In this document: piece after piece, positions 45,452 to 59,000 of the stretch
How positions within the stretch are numbered: the stretch's first letter is position 1
How the letters are laid out: every line of letters begins with the position of its first letter
DNA from: Prinsepia uniflora
Lineage: Eukaryota > Streptophyta > Magnoliopsida > Rosales > Rosaceae
Assembly (NCBI GenBank): GCA_032719365.1
Contig: CM064862.1
Span: forward strand, 1,500,501-1,564,500
Length of the DNA: 64,000 bases
Reading direction: 5' to 3'
Program-made: the position numbers and the translations under genes
The notes under the pieces: model-generated
Told to the model about the DNA's origin: nothing
Database searches by the model: none
Seen by the model: only the letters and a program-made list of their open reading frames with translations

Positions 45452-48329
45452 TGTCAGGACCCACCCCGGTTCCACCCCGAAAACCGAGGTAAATCCTGTT
45501 CCCGTCTGACAACCCCAAAACGAAAAAACGACACAACCTCACGAAACCACAAATTTCATTGTCAGACGAAGGAGAATTTAAAACATCTAAGAGTCAACCG
45601 TTATACATAGTATAGTATAAAACAAAATAAGCCCTACTGTAAGCTAAGCGCGCCACGGATGACTTTATGCCTCGACTTCTGCCTCAACGGTAGCCCCAAT
45701 GCTCGCACCACGACCTGGAGGGTGTCAAAAACATTAAAAATGTGAGTGGACTAAAAATAAAGAGTTAATAAACCGTTTACAAAAATAAACCAGGGTTACA
45801 CCCTCCGTTTTGAAAACATGCATGCATAACCAAGTAACTTAAAATAACCGTAGTACGAAGGGAAACAACATGCAGAAATCACCAGAAATCAAAACCAAAG
45901 TTCAGGCACTCGGCCTTAAAGCTATATAACCAAGTTATTCGGGTCACAGCCCAAAACATTTGAAAACTAGTGAAAAACATCAATCATATACAGTTACTGG
46001 ATCTCAAGTGAGCCCGAGTCTTTAAACTCAAAACACAATGCGGAATAGCCAGGCCTTCCCGGGATATCAACGAGTCTTTAAACTCAAAACACAATCACAA
46101 GCCTCGGGGGGTATCATTATCACCGAGTCTTTAAACTCAAAGTCATACTGAGTCTTTAAACTCAAAACATCAGTCCAGGGCCCTCCCCCCGTAAATCAAT
46201 CCGAGTCTTTAAACTCAAAACCAGATCCAGTGGTTTTTCCGAGTCTTTAAACTCAAAACCATTTTTCATGTATAAGGAAATCCGTCAAAACCGAAAACCA
46301 AAGCCAAACCAGACTTCTTCGAAAACCGACATCACATTTACTTAAAAAGGGAACTTCCTCCCGACTTTCACTTCCAACCTCAATCAATAGAATCATTCAT
46401 CATAAATCTGAAACCATAAATCATAATAAAACCGAATGCGTATAAATATAATCATTCATCCAAAACCATACTCAAAAGCATCATAGAAAACATTATTTTC
46501 GAAGTACGAGCAAATCCGATCAGTGATATAAAGCATAATTACGTAAAACAGGATATAGAAACATAATTCATGAAATCATATATCGAAAGCACAAAAACAT
46601 GATCGAAACATAATTAAATAAGTAAAACAGTTATGCATGCTCTATTAGAAAACAAACAGTCCACTCATAGTTCCCGGGTACGTCACTCGCGTCCCGCACG
46701 TTCTTCGTCCGCATCGAGAATTCCCGATCCTATCACAAGTCACCAAAACAAGTCACTAACACGTTAACGAAGATTCTCCTAATTTCCCACAAAAATCCCT
46801 GGGTTCTAAACATAACGAACTGAAACCCTAAACCTTCGACCTCGCGGAACTAACCCGAAACAACGTCCGTTTAACCCGAAACCTAACTCAAAAGATTCGT
46901 TACTACAATTAGACCAAAAACCATGTTGGAAGGTTCGCTGGAATCCTCCACACGCGCCGCCCAAAGTGGCTGCGCGTGGGCCTCACGCGCTTGCTACAGG
47001 GTTGTCTTCAACCTCTGGTCGGCCAGTTCGACTGTACTGAACCGGCGTGGCCGGTTCTCCCTCACTTCCTACTCAAATCCCTTCCTTTCAATCCCATTAG
47101 GTTCATCCTGGCCTAAGCAAGTGATTCCAATCCCAAAAACTAGACATCAAAGCCTCTAACCCGTCTTCCCCAGCTCGAACCAGAAACCACCCAAAACTCT
47201 GTTTTGGTTCCAGGCCAACCACGAACTCCCCCGTCACGTCTGTGAGTTTAAACCAATCCTAGGGACCTACTGAGTCTCACACAACTCACAGAAACCCTCG
47301 ACTCAGTCCCAAAAGCCACGACTTTCGAAATGAACAAAACGGGAAAAACAGGGGAAACAGGACTTACCGTCGATCTCACCTCCGTCGTTCTCGCCGCCGT
47401 GCTCCTCTGCGTTCACAGAGTCGTCCTCCGCCGTCCAAGCCTCCTTTTGAACTTGATTGGATCAATACGATCGTTTGTGGCTGCACCACCACCTCGACTT
47501 TCTCTGTTTTCCTGAGAACCCAAACCTCTCACTACCCTGGTTTCTCTCACAGTCCTCACTCACAAGCCACTCACCACTTCCTCCCTTCTCTCTGTCACTC
47601 TCTTGATCACCAAAACTCACAACACCCTCTACAATCGATCAACCCCTCTCCCAAACTCACTCTCTGTTTCCTTCTTCGAACACGACTCAGCACAAACAAA
47701 AACCCTTAAAATGTTACACCGTGCAACTTGTAGAAGCCTCTAGCCTATCCCCACGTGTCACAGCCATGTGGTCCCAAACTCAAAATATCCAATAAGCCCT
47801 GTACACTTGGCCTTATCTGATTGGCCCAATTCCCAAGACACAGAAAGACCAGAATACCCCTAATTTTTTAAATTACGATTCTACCCTTCTCCGTTCTAGA
47901 CCCCTATCTCACTCGTCCGACGTCCGATGAAGGCATGTCGCCTGTCGTTGAACTCAGGACGACGAAATCTACCTAACGGTCCTTGGTCTACGTGTAAAAA
48001 CCCTATCGTACGAAAAGTCAACTTTTCCCCCTTCGTTTACCCAAATTACGAAAGTGCCCTCAACCTTCCGAACATCATAACTTCCTCCTCGGATGTCGGA
48101 ATTGGGCGTGCCACCTGTCTACGGATTCGTGACGTCCCAAAATACGTCACGGTCATCGATCAATGTCCAATTGACCACCCGAACTCAAAGTCAACATTTT
48201 TGCCCGATCTAGGGGAAAAATCGTCTTTCTACACTAACGGGCCAAAAGTAACTAACTAACCACCTATTAACGCTACTAATCCGGCACTAATCACTTCCTT
48301 AATCCTAACTCCCGGGACGGGTCATTACA
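45452..48329 (-). mobile_element. Solo LTR, TR-GAG-like family C variant
   Basis: Minus-oriented, 2878 bp. It starts (minus) TGTAATGACCCGTCCCGGGA at 48329 and ends GGGGTGGGTCCTGACA at 45452. The target duplication AAAAT is perfect (45447-45451 and 48330-48334). It contains GAGTCTTTAAACTC units (about 46010-46260), the GC-rich block (about 46950-46997) and the paired blocks near 47910-48240. Diverged from the LTRs of the complete elements but the same plan. Confidence 0.95.
46010..46260. repeat. GAGTCTTTAAACTC units
   Basis: Six or so units (CGAGTCTTTAAACTC), more widely spaced than in the complete elements. Confidence 0.88.
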
Positions 48330-48830
48330 AAAATCCTCCTTTTCTTTTCAAAGTCTGCCATGGTTACAGTAAATCAATTACAGATACTACAGTCACCTAT
48401 TGCTTCCCTCATCACTTGGAACTTCCAAATGGAACTTCTTTTCAACGTTAATGGTGTCACCTAAAGCATGCAGTGACTGTTAAACTCGATGACCACAACT
48501 TCATCACTTGGAACTTCCAAATGGAACTTCTTTTCAACGTTAATGGTGTCACTGGCTTTATCAATGGCACAAGTATTTGTCCTCCTCAACTTTTCTCAGA
48601 TTCATATATAGGAGGTTCTCCTTCATATGCCTACTTGGTGTGGAAAATGCACGACCAAGCAATGATGCAACTCATCCTCAACTCTCTCCTCATCATCAAT
48701 CTCTTGTGTCATTGGAAGCAAGAGTGCACAAGAAATGTGGGCAAACTTGAAAGACAGGTTGTTTCCTCTACTAAAGCTTCTATCTTCCTCTACTAAAGCT
48801 TCTATCTTCCTCTACATGCATAAATAATAT
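48330..48830 (+). pseudogene. Copia B gag fragment
   Basis: Translates to VTVKLDDHNFITWNFQMELL, then an interrupted stretch containing AYLVWKMHDQAMMQLILNSL: the N-terminal part of a Copia Gag of the type that binds host-cell RNA for packaging. A duplicated 50-bp segment (48411-48460 and 48503-48552) precedes and overlaps it and breaks the start. The rest of the element is missing. Confidence 0.82.
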
Positions 48831-49169
48831 AAATAAATGCTACTTTGGTCCTGTATTTTGGGTGTATTGCAATGTTTCAGGCATGCATGATGATATTTTA
48901 AGGCCCGAGGAATGTAAGGAAAATTCTGGTATTTTTTTTGTGGTCGGAGCTGAGTTGAGCCGCTCAGGCTTGGGGGTGGGCTGTTTGGGTCAAGGGTTGA
49001 GGCCTTCTACCAAGTGGATTAGCCTTCTGGGGCACTCATGATCTGGGCCTTCTAGGCTTACGTCATCATTGTTTGCCTTTTTTTTCGGGCCTTTTTTTTC
49101 ATTAGCTGGTACAAAACTTAAATGGGGCCTTAATTTTTTTTCCAGGGCCCAGTTACCTCAGGAGACCTT
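48831..49169. other. Unclassified DNA, flank of the nested cluster
   Basis: No coding potential. Several GGGCCTT tracts and T runs (49070-49145). It continues at 62960 across the outer insertion (…GGAGACCTT|TGGTTGCATTGAC). Confidence 0.4.
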
Positions 49170-51254
49170 TGATAGGACTCACCCCGATTATCACCTCGAT
49201 AATCGGGAAGCATCCAACTCCCTTCTGACAATTGAACACAAAAGACCAGGAAACCAAATAGAATTACATCACACCCATTGTCAGACCAGGGAGATTAAAC
49301 AAATACAACCGACTAGACATCAAGTCCATAGTTTCACAGAGCATAATATTACAAAACAGGATAAAGAAAAAATCCTACTCTGTGAACTAACTGCTCCGCA
49401 ACGGAAAACTTTATGCCTCTGCCTCTGCCTCGGCGCTAGCCCCCCGAACTTGTACCACGACCTGGAGGGTATTTAAAACAGCAAAGTGTGAGTGGAATAA
49501 AACAAAAGTTTGCAGAAAAAGGTTTATTGAAATCGGGGTTCGCCCTCCAGTTTTATAAACCGCATGCATAACCAGATATTCGAAAACCACGTATTAAACA
49601 TTTGAAATCCTTTTACCGAAACTTATGGAAAACATTACAGCACAGTCATACTCTCGTATAAAATAATATAATATTACCAAAATTCAGAAATCGTCATTTC
49701 GAATCATCAACCAAACCAAAACATGTAAAACCGAATTAATAATCACAATCAAGCCGTTGGATCCATCTGAGTCTTTACACTCAATATCAGGCCCTCCAGG
49801 GATATCAACGAGTCTTTAAACTCAAAACATAATTCATAGGCCTCGGGGGTATTGTAACAACCCGTCCCGAGAGCCGGGATTAGTAGAGTGATTAAGGTGG
49901 GATTAGTGAGGCTAATCGGTGGTTAGGTGGTCCCGATAGGTCCGTAAGCTTAGAATGACGATTTTGCCCCTAGTTCAGGCAAAAAGTTGACTTTTAGTTC
50001 GGGTGGTCAAAGGGGGGTTGACCAGTGACCAGGACGTAGTTTAGGACATCATGAAGCTGTAGGCAGGTGGTACGCCCGATTCCGACATCCGAGGAGGAAG
50101 TTATGATGTTCGGAAGGTTGAGGGTATAACCGTAATTTGGGTAACATAGGGGGGAAAAGTTGACTTTTTGAACGACCGGGTTTTGGTCCATTGACCGAGG
50201 ATGGTTAGATAGATTTCATCGTCCTGAGTTCGATGACAGGCGACACGTATTTATCGGACTTACGATGTGAGAGTTACGGGTCTAGGAAGGTAGTGGTAAC
50301 ATCGTAATTTTGAGTTAAAATGAGGGGCAGTTTGGTCTTTTGTGCTCTGGCAATTGTGCAGAGGAAGGGACAGATGGACGGCTGGGATTGAGCCATGTGG
50401 GAGAGGATGGAGTGGATGGTGACTTGTGGCAGGTGTGTAGTGGCTTCTGAGGGGTTCTTGTGTGTGTGCACGACCCAAATAATTGGGGTGCACCCGTGCA
50501 AGTGTGTGTGTTCGTGTTCTTCAACCAGAGTGAAACAGAGGGAGATTGTGAGGAAAAATTGAGGGTTGATCGAAGGTACTGGTGAGTTGTGAGTGGGTGA
50601 GAGTGATCAGAGAGTGAGAGAGGCTGACGGTGTGGTGGCTGTGTGTGAGGGAGTCGAGACCCGCGGGAAAATCAGGGGGGAAACAGGAAGGAAATCAGGG
50701 AGTTGTGAGAAATCGTGGCGGTGGCGACCGTGTACGGTGCAGGTGGGTCCGTGGTGGTGACGTGAAGGCTGCGAGGAGTCCACCAGCCCCAGCGGAGCTC
50801 ACGACGGTGACGGAAGGCAAGTAATTCCCTCATCCCCATTTCGATGCTCTGTTTAGCCGTAGAAGTTCAAAGTGGAAGTCGTAGCCTTAGGGGTAAAATC
50901 GATGTGTCTAGGGTGGTCTAGGTGACTCAGTGGAGGTCTGGGCTTCTATTGGTTGTGCTGTCGTGACAGGTGGTGCACGGTGGGGGTTAACACGACGGCG
51001 GGTACTCTGGTGCTCTGTTTTGCCGTCGATGTTCGAACCTAAAGTCGTGAAGTTTGGGAGTGAATTGACGGTTAGGGTGAGTTGGGTTCGGTTTAGAAGG
51101 GTCCTAGGATCCGTCTGGTGTTGCCACCGTGACGGGAGGTGACCTGGGTGACCGGGAAGGCAAACAGGGGAGTTCGGGGAGTCTGGTTCGAGCTTGAGTC
51201 GATGAGCTACGGGTTGAATCGCGGTGATGCAAGGATGGGGATGGATAGAGTAGG

Positions 51255-54200
51255 TGTCAGGACCCACCCCAGTTTCACCCCGAAACCCGAGGTAAATCCC
51301 GCTCCCGTCTGACTCCCCGACACAACACCTAAGGAACACTCACGCAACCCAGTCAGACGCAGGAGTAATTAAACAAAATATCCCAACCCTATCGTTTACA
51401 GAGCATAGCACTAAATTACAAGGAAAATAAAAACCGATAAATTACACGCACGCGGAAGACTTTGAACTATTCCAGGATCCCTCACGTCACTTCTATGCCT
51501 CGGACACTGCCTCGACGTTAAGACCCCGCGCTAGCTCCACAACCTGGAGGGCAATTTAAAACAGAAAATGTGAGTGGACCAGAAAGTACAAAAGTTCAAA
51601 AACCATTTTATAAGAAAACCGAGTTTAACCCTCCGTTTTGAAACCACATGCATAACCAACAGTTATGAACACATTTATAAAATAATCATTATAAGACATC
51701 ATAAGAAACAGAAACACTATAAAATATCATAAGAAACCATAGCAAGAGTATCAGAAACCATATCAAATCCACATTTCCCGATCGAACCTGCTGGACCTCT
51801 CCGAGTCTTTAAACTCAATCCAGGCCTTAATAATATCCGAGTCTTTAAACTCCCGAGTCTTTAAACTCAAGGCCTACGGGGGAAAATCAATATATCCGAG
51901 TCTTTAAACTCCCGAGTCTTTAAACTCAATCCGGGTCTTTAAACCCAATCCGGCCGGTCCCCCGTCACATATATCCGGGTCTTTAAACCCAATAACCAGA
52001 TCCAGCAAATCCAATCCCAAAACCATTTGAAAACCATTTACCAATCTACATCCAAACCCGAATCCGAAATCACTGGTCCGATGCCCTTCCGGCATCCAGA
52101 ACCGTCATTCCGAACCCAAATCCGGAGTCCACTTTCCCACTTTAAAACCAACTTCCATTTCCGTTTCTAGAACCTAAAACCTTGATCATTGAAATCATGT
52201 TCCAAAATCCACTTATAACCATTGAAAACCACTTATCTTTTGAAATCCCAAAACCATAGCATAAATTCCAGAAACCAACCATTCCTCGTAAAACGTGCTA
52301 AAAACCAATTTCCTTGAAAAACCTGTAATAATGTAAAACCAACCAAACATACTCGATAAACATAAAATCATCATCAAAACCATAAAACAATTATAGAAAA
52401 CAGTTATGCATGTTCGAGTTTAGAGAAAGGGTCCACTCACAGTACTGAGCCCTACTCGCGTCCCGAACGTCCAGCCCGTTCCTCGGCTTCCTCGGGAAAT
52501 CCCGATCCTGTCAATCACCGTCAAATTACGTCACTAACACGTCTACGAAGGTTTACCTAAATTCCCTCAAAAATCCCCGAAACGAAAACCTAAAACCCGG
52601 GACCCTAAACCTTCACCCTCGCGGAACTACATTCAAACGACTTCCGATTGACCCGAAACCAACTCCATTGAACTCACCACAACTCCTAGACCAAAAACCA
52701 TGTTGACCGTTTCTCCATACGCCGCCGCACGCGCCCCCACGCGCCGCCCAAAGTGGCTGCGCGTGGCCCTCACGCGCTGCTACAGTGCATCCCCTACCGC
52801 GAACAAACCCGGTTCGATACAGTGTCTGTAATTCGAACCGGCGAGAGCGGTTCTCCACCGTCCCGTCTCCATTCCTTCCCTTCCTTCACCATTCTCATCG
52901 TCTCGGCCTACCCTATCGATTCCCCAACACTCCTAACCTCGACTCTGTCCCTAGCCCGTCGACTAAAGCTCAAACCAGACAACTCAAAACCCCTGTTTTC
53001 CTTTCTGGCCACCCACGACTTCCCCCTTCATGGTGGCTTCACCAACCTCTTCCTAGGACCCTTCTAAGCCTAACCCGACTCACCTTGACCGTCGATTCTT
53101 ACCCAAACATCACGACTAGCCATTTGAACATCACGGCAAAACAGAGCATACAGGTACCCCCGTCGTGCTAACCTCCGCCGTGTACACCCCCGTCACGGCG
53201 ACCATCCTAGTCGACGCCTAGGACCCTCCTGAACCTCACCCTGACCTCCATTCCTCTCGACTCTAAGCCCAACCTCACGATTTTCAAATTGAGCAGCACG
53301 GGAAAACAGAGCAAAAGATCTCACCTTTCGATCGCGTCTCCGCCGTGTGCACCGTCGCGTGCCACGGTGCTCGTTGGACTCCCTGCAGCCTCCTGCAGCT
53401 CCCTCTGCCTTGGTTTGAGCCACCACACGGCGTAGTCACCACCCTTGTATCACAGCCTCTCTGTTTCCCCAAAACTGCAACCGTGCCACCTCCGTGACGT
53501 CGTGCACGATGTCGCCACCAAAACACGACCACCTACTCAAACTCTCCTCCCTGTCACTCTCACAAGCACTCTTCACTCCCCCCTTGCACTGAGTCGATCA
53601 ATTGCTCCCCATTCCTCACCCTCTGTTTCTATCTGTGTCGAAGAACAACACACGGGCACGCACAGGTGCACCCAAATAATTGGGACCGCGCACAAACAGG
53701 ATTCCACCAGAATCCTCTACACACATGCCACATGTCACAATCCACTCCACACACTCCCACATGGCCTAATCCCAGCCGTCCATTCCTTTCCTCTGTGTAC
53801 AAATCCCAATGTGCCACAATGACCAAAATACCCTTCTTTTTAACTCATATTTACGATTTAACCAAAACTTCCTAGACCCGTAACTCTCGCCCCGTAAGTC
53901 CGATGAAGACGTGCCGCCAGTCATCGAACTCAGGACGACGGAATCTATCTAACCATCCTAGGTCAACCTACCAAAACTCGATTATTCAAAAAGTCAACTT
54001 TTCCCCTTAATTTACCCAAATTACAGTTATGCCCTCGACCTTCCGAACATCACAACTTCCTCCTCGGATGTCGGAATCAGGCGTGCCACTTGCCTATGGA
54101 TTCGTGACGTCCTAAACTACGTCCTAGTCACCGATCAACGCTCAAATCGACCTCCCAACTAAAAGTCAACTATTTGCCCGAACCAGGGGCAAAATCGTCA

Positions 54201-54303
54201 TTCTACGCTCATAGACCCATCGGGACCACCTACCCACTGCTTAACCTCAATAATCACACCTTAAGCACTATCTTAATCCCGGCTCTCAGGACGGGTTGTT
54301 ACA
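51255..54303 (-). repeat. 3' LTR of TR-GAG-like copy 2
   Basis: 3049 bp. It has one fewer CCGAGTCTTTAAACTC unit than its partner (array about 51795-51995). GC-rich block at about 52725-52780. Confidence 0.95.
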
Positions 54304-54317
54304 ATCTACCCACCTAA
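54304..54317 (-). promoter_or_regulatory. Probable polypurine tract of TR-GAG-like copy 2
   Basis: Minus strand TTTAGGTGGGTAGAT directly precedes the LTR at 54303, as in copy 1. Confidence 0.7.
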
Positions 54318-54802
54318 ATAGAATTTCGTCCCCGAAATTCCACAGCTAGTTCCCAACACCTAGGGTCTCCTACCCGGTAAAGAACAACCTCTCCTAGGTT
54401 CTCTGTCTATCAACTCCACCTTGGGTATTTCACTCGATCCCCAACTACTGTTACAGCTGCATGGAGTACGCAAGGGAAACTCTATGAACAGAAAACAAAG
54501 GTATTATAACATACCTTATTTCAGAGTACCCGACAGAAGTCATAGAGTACATCCTCGGATACAACCACCCTACCTTCCCGAACCAACTCAACTACCAACC
54601 CAAACAATCGACCACCCAGCTCCCTCGGCTGCTAATTCGGCCACTATCAGAATAAATCTACAAAGTCCTAAAGGCAAACTCTAGCTTGTGGGTTCTCTCC
54701 TTCAATAACCTCATATCGATCAGTTATCGTCACTCCTTTCCTGTACCTTCCGTCATCCTGCTACGGAACTTACTGTATACTCCAAGTCCTCTAGGAGAAC
54801 TT

Positions 54803-55906
54803 CTAGACTCTACCCTGGGATCCAACAACCAAACCAACAGAACAACCAAAAGTAAAACAAGTACCTGTCCCCACATCTGGTGTCGACTGACCTTCCTGCT
54901 GAGTCATCGAGAACACCTGGGCCTGAGATCCCGACGCTCTACCACGTCCCCTCGAACTACTCGTGGCTGTGCCACCACCTCCTCTCGTACCTGCGGTCCC
55001 TGACGCTGTACTCTGCCCAGGCTCCGCTGCTCCTCTGCCTATACCACCTTCATGTGGCAACTGTGGACACTCACGTCGAAAATGACCTCGCTCCCCACAG
55101 TAGAAACACACATTCCAGCCTGGTCCACTGCTCGGTCTCCCTGTGGACGCTACCGACGTCGCACTCGCTTGCGGAGTCGGCGGTGCTCGGTAACCCCAAA
55201 ATCCTGAACTCTGGGCACTGCCAGGCCTACCAAAACGATCATCACCCGACGAGGACGATCCACCGAAGTTACCTCTTTTCGGTGTCCGCTGGCTCGAAGC
55301 TCCAGGAATCGATGGTTCCCGGCGTCGCACCGGCAAACTAGCCTCCACCCGCACTGCAGCGTCTGACAAGTCTCGGAGGGTAACAAAAGATCCAGCCGTC
55401 ACTATGGCTCGAATCTCACCGCGCAAACCCAACTCAAACCTACGGCATTTCTTGGCTTCAGTGGCCACAAAAGCAGGAGCAAACCGAGACAACATCTGGA
55501 ACTTCCGTTCATACTCTGCCACTGTCATATTCCCCTGCTGGAGCTGCAGAAACTCCGCCTCTTTGGCATCCCGGAAAGAACGAGGATAATACTGCTCCAG
55601 AAACCGTTCCCTGAACGTCCCCCAAGTTACACTATGGACATCCCAACCGGACAACTCGAGGGTATACCACCACTCATACGCTGCACCATCCAGTAGAAAG
55701 GTAGCCAACACTACTCGCTCCTCCGGCGGACAATGCATCACCGCAAAAATCCGCTCAAGTCTGGTAATCCACATCTGGGCTTCCTCAGGATCAGCCCCAC
55801 CACTAAAAGTAGTAGCTCCGAGCCGCTGGGCTCGCTCAATCGTGGCACTCTCCGTCTCTCTGGCTACTTCTTCAGGTTGTGGAGAGGGTCTACGTCTCGG
55901 AGGCAT
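54803..55906 (-). CDS. gag: Retrotransposon Gag (nucleocapsid), TR-GAG-like element
   Basis: The likely start is the ATG at 55906 (MPPRRRPSPQPEEV), giving 367 residues. The open frame reaches back into the LTR to 56098, but that part would not lie in a normal transcript leader and is not shared in frame with copy 1. About residues 35-185 form the retrotransposon Gag core (AAYEWW, TFRERFLEQYYPRSFRDAKE, YERKFQMLSRFAP). Residues 190-265 are a Ser/Gly/Arg-rich linker. The CCHC zinc knuckle has C267, C270, H275 and C280 and should bind RNA. The end (VFSMTQQEGQSTPDVGTGT) is the motif that opens the protease of autonomous Gypsy elements, after which the frame runs out. The protein probably assembles particles around the element's RNA, with enzymes supplied by another element. 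Confidence 0.92.
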   Translation of the reverse strand: MPPRRRPSPQPEEVARETESATIERAQRLGATTFSGGADPEEAQMWITRLERIFAVMHCPPEERVVLATFLLDGAAYEWWYTLELSGWDVHSVTWGTFRERFLEQYYPRSFRDAKEAEFLQLQQGNMTVAEYERKFQMLSRFAPAFVATEAKKCRRFELGLRGEIRAIVTAGSFVTLRDLSDAAVRVEASLPVRRREPSIPGASSQRTPKRGNFGGSSSSGDDRFGRPGSAQSSGFWGYRAPPTPQASATSVASTGRPSSGPGWNVCFYCGERGHFRRECPQLPHEGGIGRGAAEPGQSTASGTAGTRGGGGTATSSSRGRGRASGSQAQVFSMTQQEGQSTPDVGTGTCFTFGCSVGLVVGSQGRV

Positions 55907-55999
55907 CGTCAACCGCACACTGAAAGAGGCATAGAAGTAGTCAAACAACTGAAACACAACCTCACGAACCGACAGACCCAACAAACTCGACAAACCTAT

Positions 56000-56011
56000 G
56001 CTCTGATACCA
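56000..56011 (-). promoter_or_regulatory. tRNA-iMet-type primer binding site, TR-GAG-like copy 2
   Basis: Minus strand TGGTATCAGAGC, two bases from the LTR at 56014. Confidence 0.92.
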
Positions 56012-56013
56012 AT

Positions 56014-59000
56014 TGTCAGGACCCACCCCGGTTTCACCCTGAAACCCGAGGTAAATCCCGCTCCCGTCTGACTCCCCGACACAACACCTAAGGAACACTC
56101 ACGCAACCCAGTCAGACGCAGGAGTAATTAAACAAAATATCCCAACCCTATCGTTTACAGAGCATAGCACTAAATTACAAGGAAAATAAAAACCGATAAA
56201 TTACACGCACGCGGAAGACTTTGAACTATTCCAGGATCCCTCACGTCACTTCTATGCCTCGGACACTGCCTCGACGTTAAGACCCCGCGCTAGCTCCACA
56301 ACCTGGAGGGCAATTTAAAACAGAAAATGTGAGTGGACCAGAAAGTACAAAAGTTCAAAAACCATTTTATAAGAAAACCGAGTTTAACCCTCCGTTTTGA
56401 AACCACATGCATAACCAACAGTTATGAACACATTTATAAAATAATCATTATAAGACATCATAAGAAACAGAAACACTATAAAATATCATAAGAAACCATA
56501 GCATGAGTATCAGAAACCGTATCAAATCCACATTTCCCGATCGAACCTGCTGGACCTCTCCGAGTCTTTAAACTCCCGAGTCTTTAAACTCAATCCAGGC
56601 CTTAATAATATCCGAGTCTTTAAACTCCCGAGTCTTTAAACTCAAGGCCTACGGGGGAAAATCAATATATCCGAGTCTTTAAACTCCCGAGTCTTTAAAC
56701 TCAATCCGGGTCTTTAAACCCAATCCGGCCGGTCCCCCGTCACATATATCCGGGTCTTTAAACCCAATAACCAGATCCAGCAAATCCAATCCCAAAACCA
56801 TTTGAAAACCATTTACCAATCTACATCCAAACCCGAATCCGAAATCACTGGTCCGATGCCCTTCCGGCATCCAGAACCGTCATTCCGAACCCAAATCCGG
56901 AGTCCACTTTCCCACTTTAAAACCAACTTCCATTTCCGTTTCTAGAACCTAAAACCTTGATCATTGAAATCATGTTCCAAAATCCACTTATAACCATTGA
57001 AAACCACTTATCTTTTGAAATCCCAAAACCATAGCATAAATTCCAGAAACCAACCATTCCTCGTAAAACGTGCTAAAAACCAATTTCCTTGAAAAACCTG
57101 TAATAATGTAAAACCAACCAAACATACTCGATAAACATAAAATCATCATCAAAACCATAAAACAATTATAGAAAACAGTTATGCATGTTCGAGTTTAGAG
57201 AAAGGGTCCACTCACAGTACTGAGCCCTACTCGCGTCCCGAACGTCCAGCCCGTTCCTCGGCTTCCTCGGGAAATCCCGATCCTGTCAATCACCGTCAAA
57301 TTACGTCACTAACACGTCTACGAAGGTTTACCTAAATTCCCTCAAAAATCCCCGAAATGAAAACCTAAAACCCGGGACCCTAAACCTTCACCCTCGCGGA
57401 ACTACATTCAAACGACTTCCGATTGACCCGAAACCAACTCCATTGAACTCACCACAACTCCTAGACCAAAAACCATGTTGACCGTTTCTCCATACGCCGC
57501 CGCACGCGCCCCCACGCGCCGCCCAAAGTGGCTGCGCGTGGCCCTCACGCGCTGCTACAGTGCATCCCCTACCGCGAACAAACCCGGTTCGATACAGTGT
57601 CTGTAATTCGAACCGGCGAGAGCGGTTCTCCACCGTCCCGTCTCCATTCCTTCCCTTCCTTCACCATTCTCATCGTCTCGGCCTACCCTATCGATTCCCC
57701 AACACTCCTAACCTCGACTCTGTCCCTAGCCCGTCGACTAAAGCTCAAACCAGACAACTCAAAACCCCTGTTTTCCTTTCTGGCCACCCACGACTTCCCC
57801 CTTCATGGTGGCTTCACCAACCTCTTCCTAGGACCCTTCTAAGCCTAACCCGACTCACCTTGACCGTCGATTCTTACCCAAACATCACGACTAGCCGTTT
57901 GAACATCACGGCAAAACAGAGCATACAGGTACCCCCGTCGTGCTAACCTCCGCCGTGTACACCCCCGTCACGGCGACCATCCTAGTCGACGCCTAGGACC
58001 CTCCTGAACCTCACCCTGACCTCCATTCCTCTCGACTCTAAGCCCAACCTCACGATTTTCAAATTGAGCAGCACGGGAAAAACAGAGCAAAAGATCTCAC
58101 CTTTCGATCGCGTCTCCGCCGTGCGCACCGTCGCATGCCACGGTGCTCGTTGGACTCCCTGCAGCCTCCTGCAGCTCCCTCTGCCTTGGTTTGAGCCACC
58201 ACACGGCGTAGTCACCACCCTTGTATCACAGCCTCTCTGTTTCCCCAAAACTGCAACCGTGCCACCTCCGTGACGTCGTGCACGATGTCGCCACCAAAAC
58301 ACGACCACCTACTCAAACTCTCCTCCCTGTCACTCTCACAAGCACTCTTCACTCCCCCCTTGCACTGAGTCGATCAATTGCTCCCCATTCCTCACCCTCT
58401 GTTTCTGTCTGTGTCGAAGAACAACACACGGGCACGCACAGGTGCACCCAAATAATTGGGACCGCGCACAAACAGGATTCCACCAGAATCCTCTACACAC
58501 ATGCCACATGTCACAATCCACTCCACACACTCCCACATGGCCTAATCCCAGCCGTCCATTCCTTTCCTCTGTGCACAAATCCCAATGTGCCACAATGACC
58601 AAAATACCCTTCTTTTTAACTCATATTTACGATTTAACCAAAACTTCCTAGACCCGTAACTCTCGCCCCGTAAGTCCGATGAAGACGTGCCGCCTGTCAT
58701 CGAACTCAGGACGACGGAATCTATCTAACCATCCTAGGTCAACCTACCAAAACTCGATTATTCAAAAAGTCAACTTTTCCCCTTAATTTACCCAAATTAC
58801 AGTTATGCCCTCGACCTTCCGAACATCACAACTTCCTCCTCGGATGTCGGAATCAGGCGTGCCACTTGCCTATGGATTCATGACGTCCTAAACTACGTCC
58901 TAGTCACCGATCAACACTCAAATCGACCTCCCAACTAAAAGTTAACTATTTGCCCGAACCAGGGGCAAAATCGTCATTCTACGCTCATAGACCCATCGGG

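Noticed and set aside
50908..51339. 143-codon minus-strand frame crossing the edge of TR-GAG-like copy 2
   Set aside because: It spans a junction between two unrelated insertions (solo LTR and element end at 51255), so it cannot be an evolved gene.
52753..53822. Open frames in the LTR of copy 2, repeated at 57528-58598
   Set aside because: LTR sequence with low-complexity composition; start codons and stops are not kept between families.
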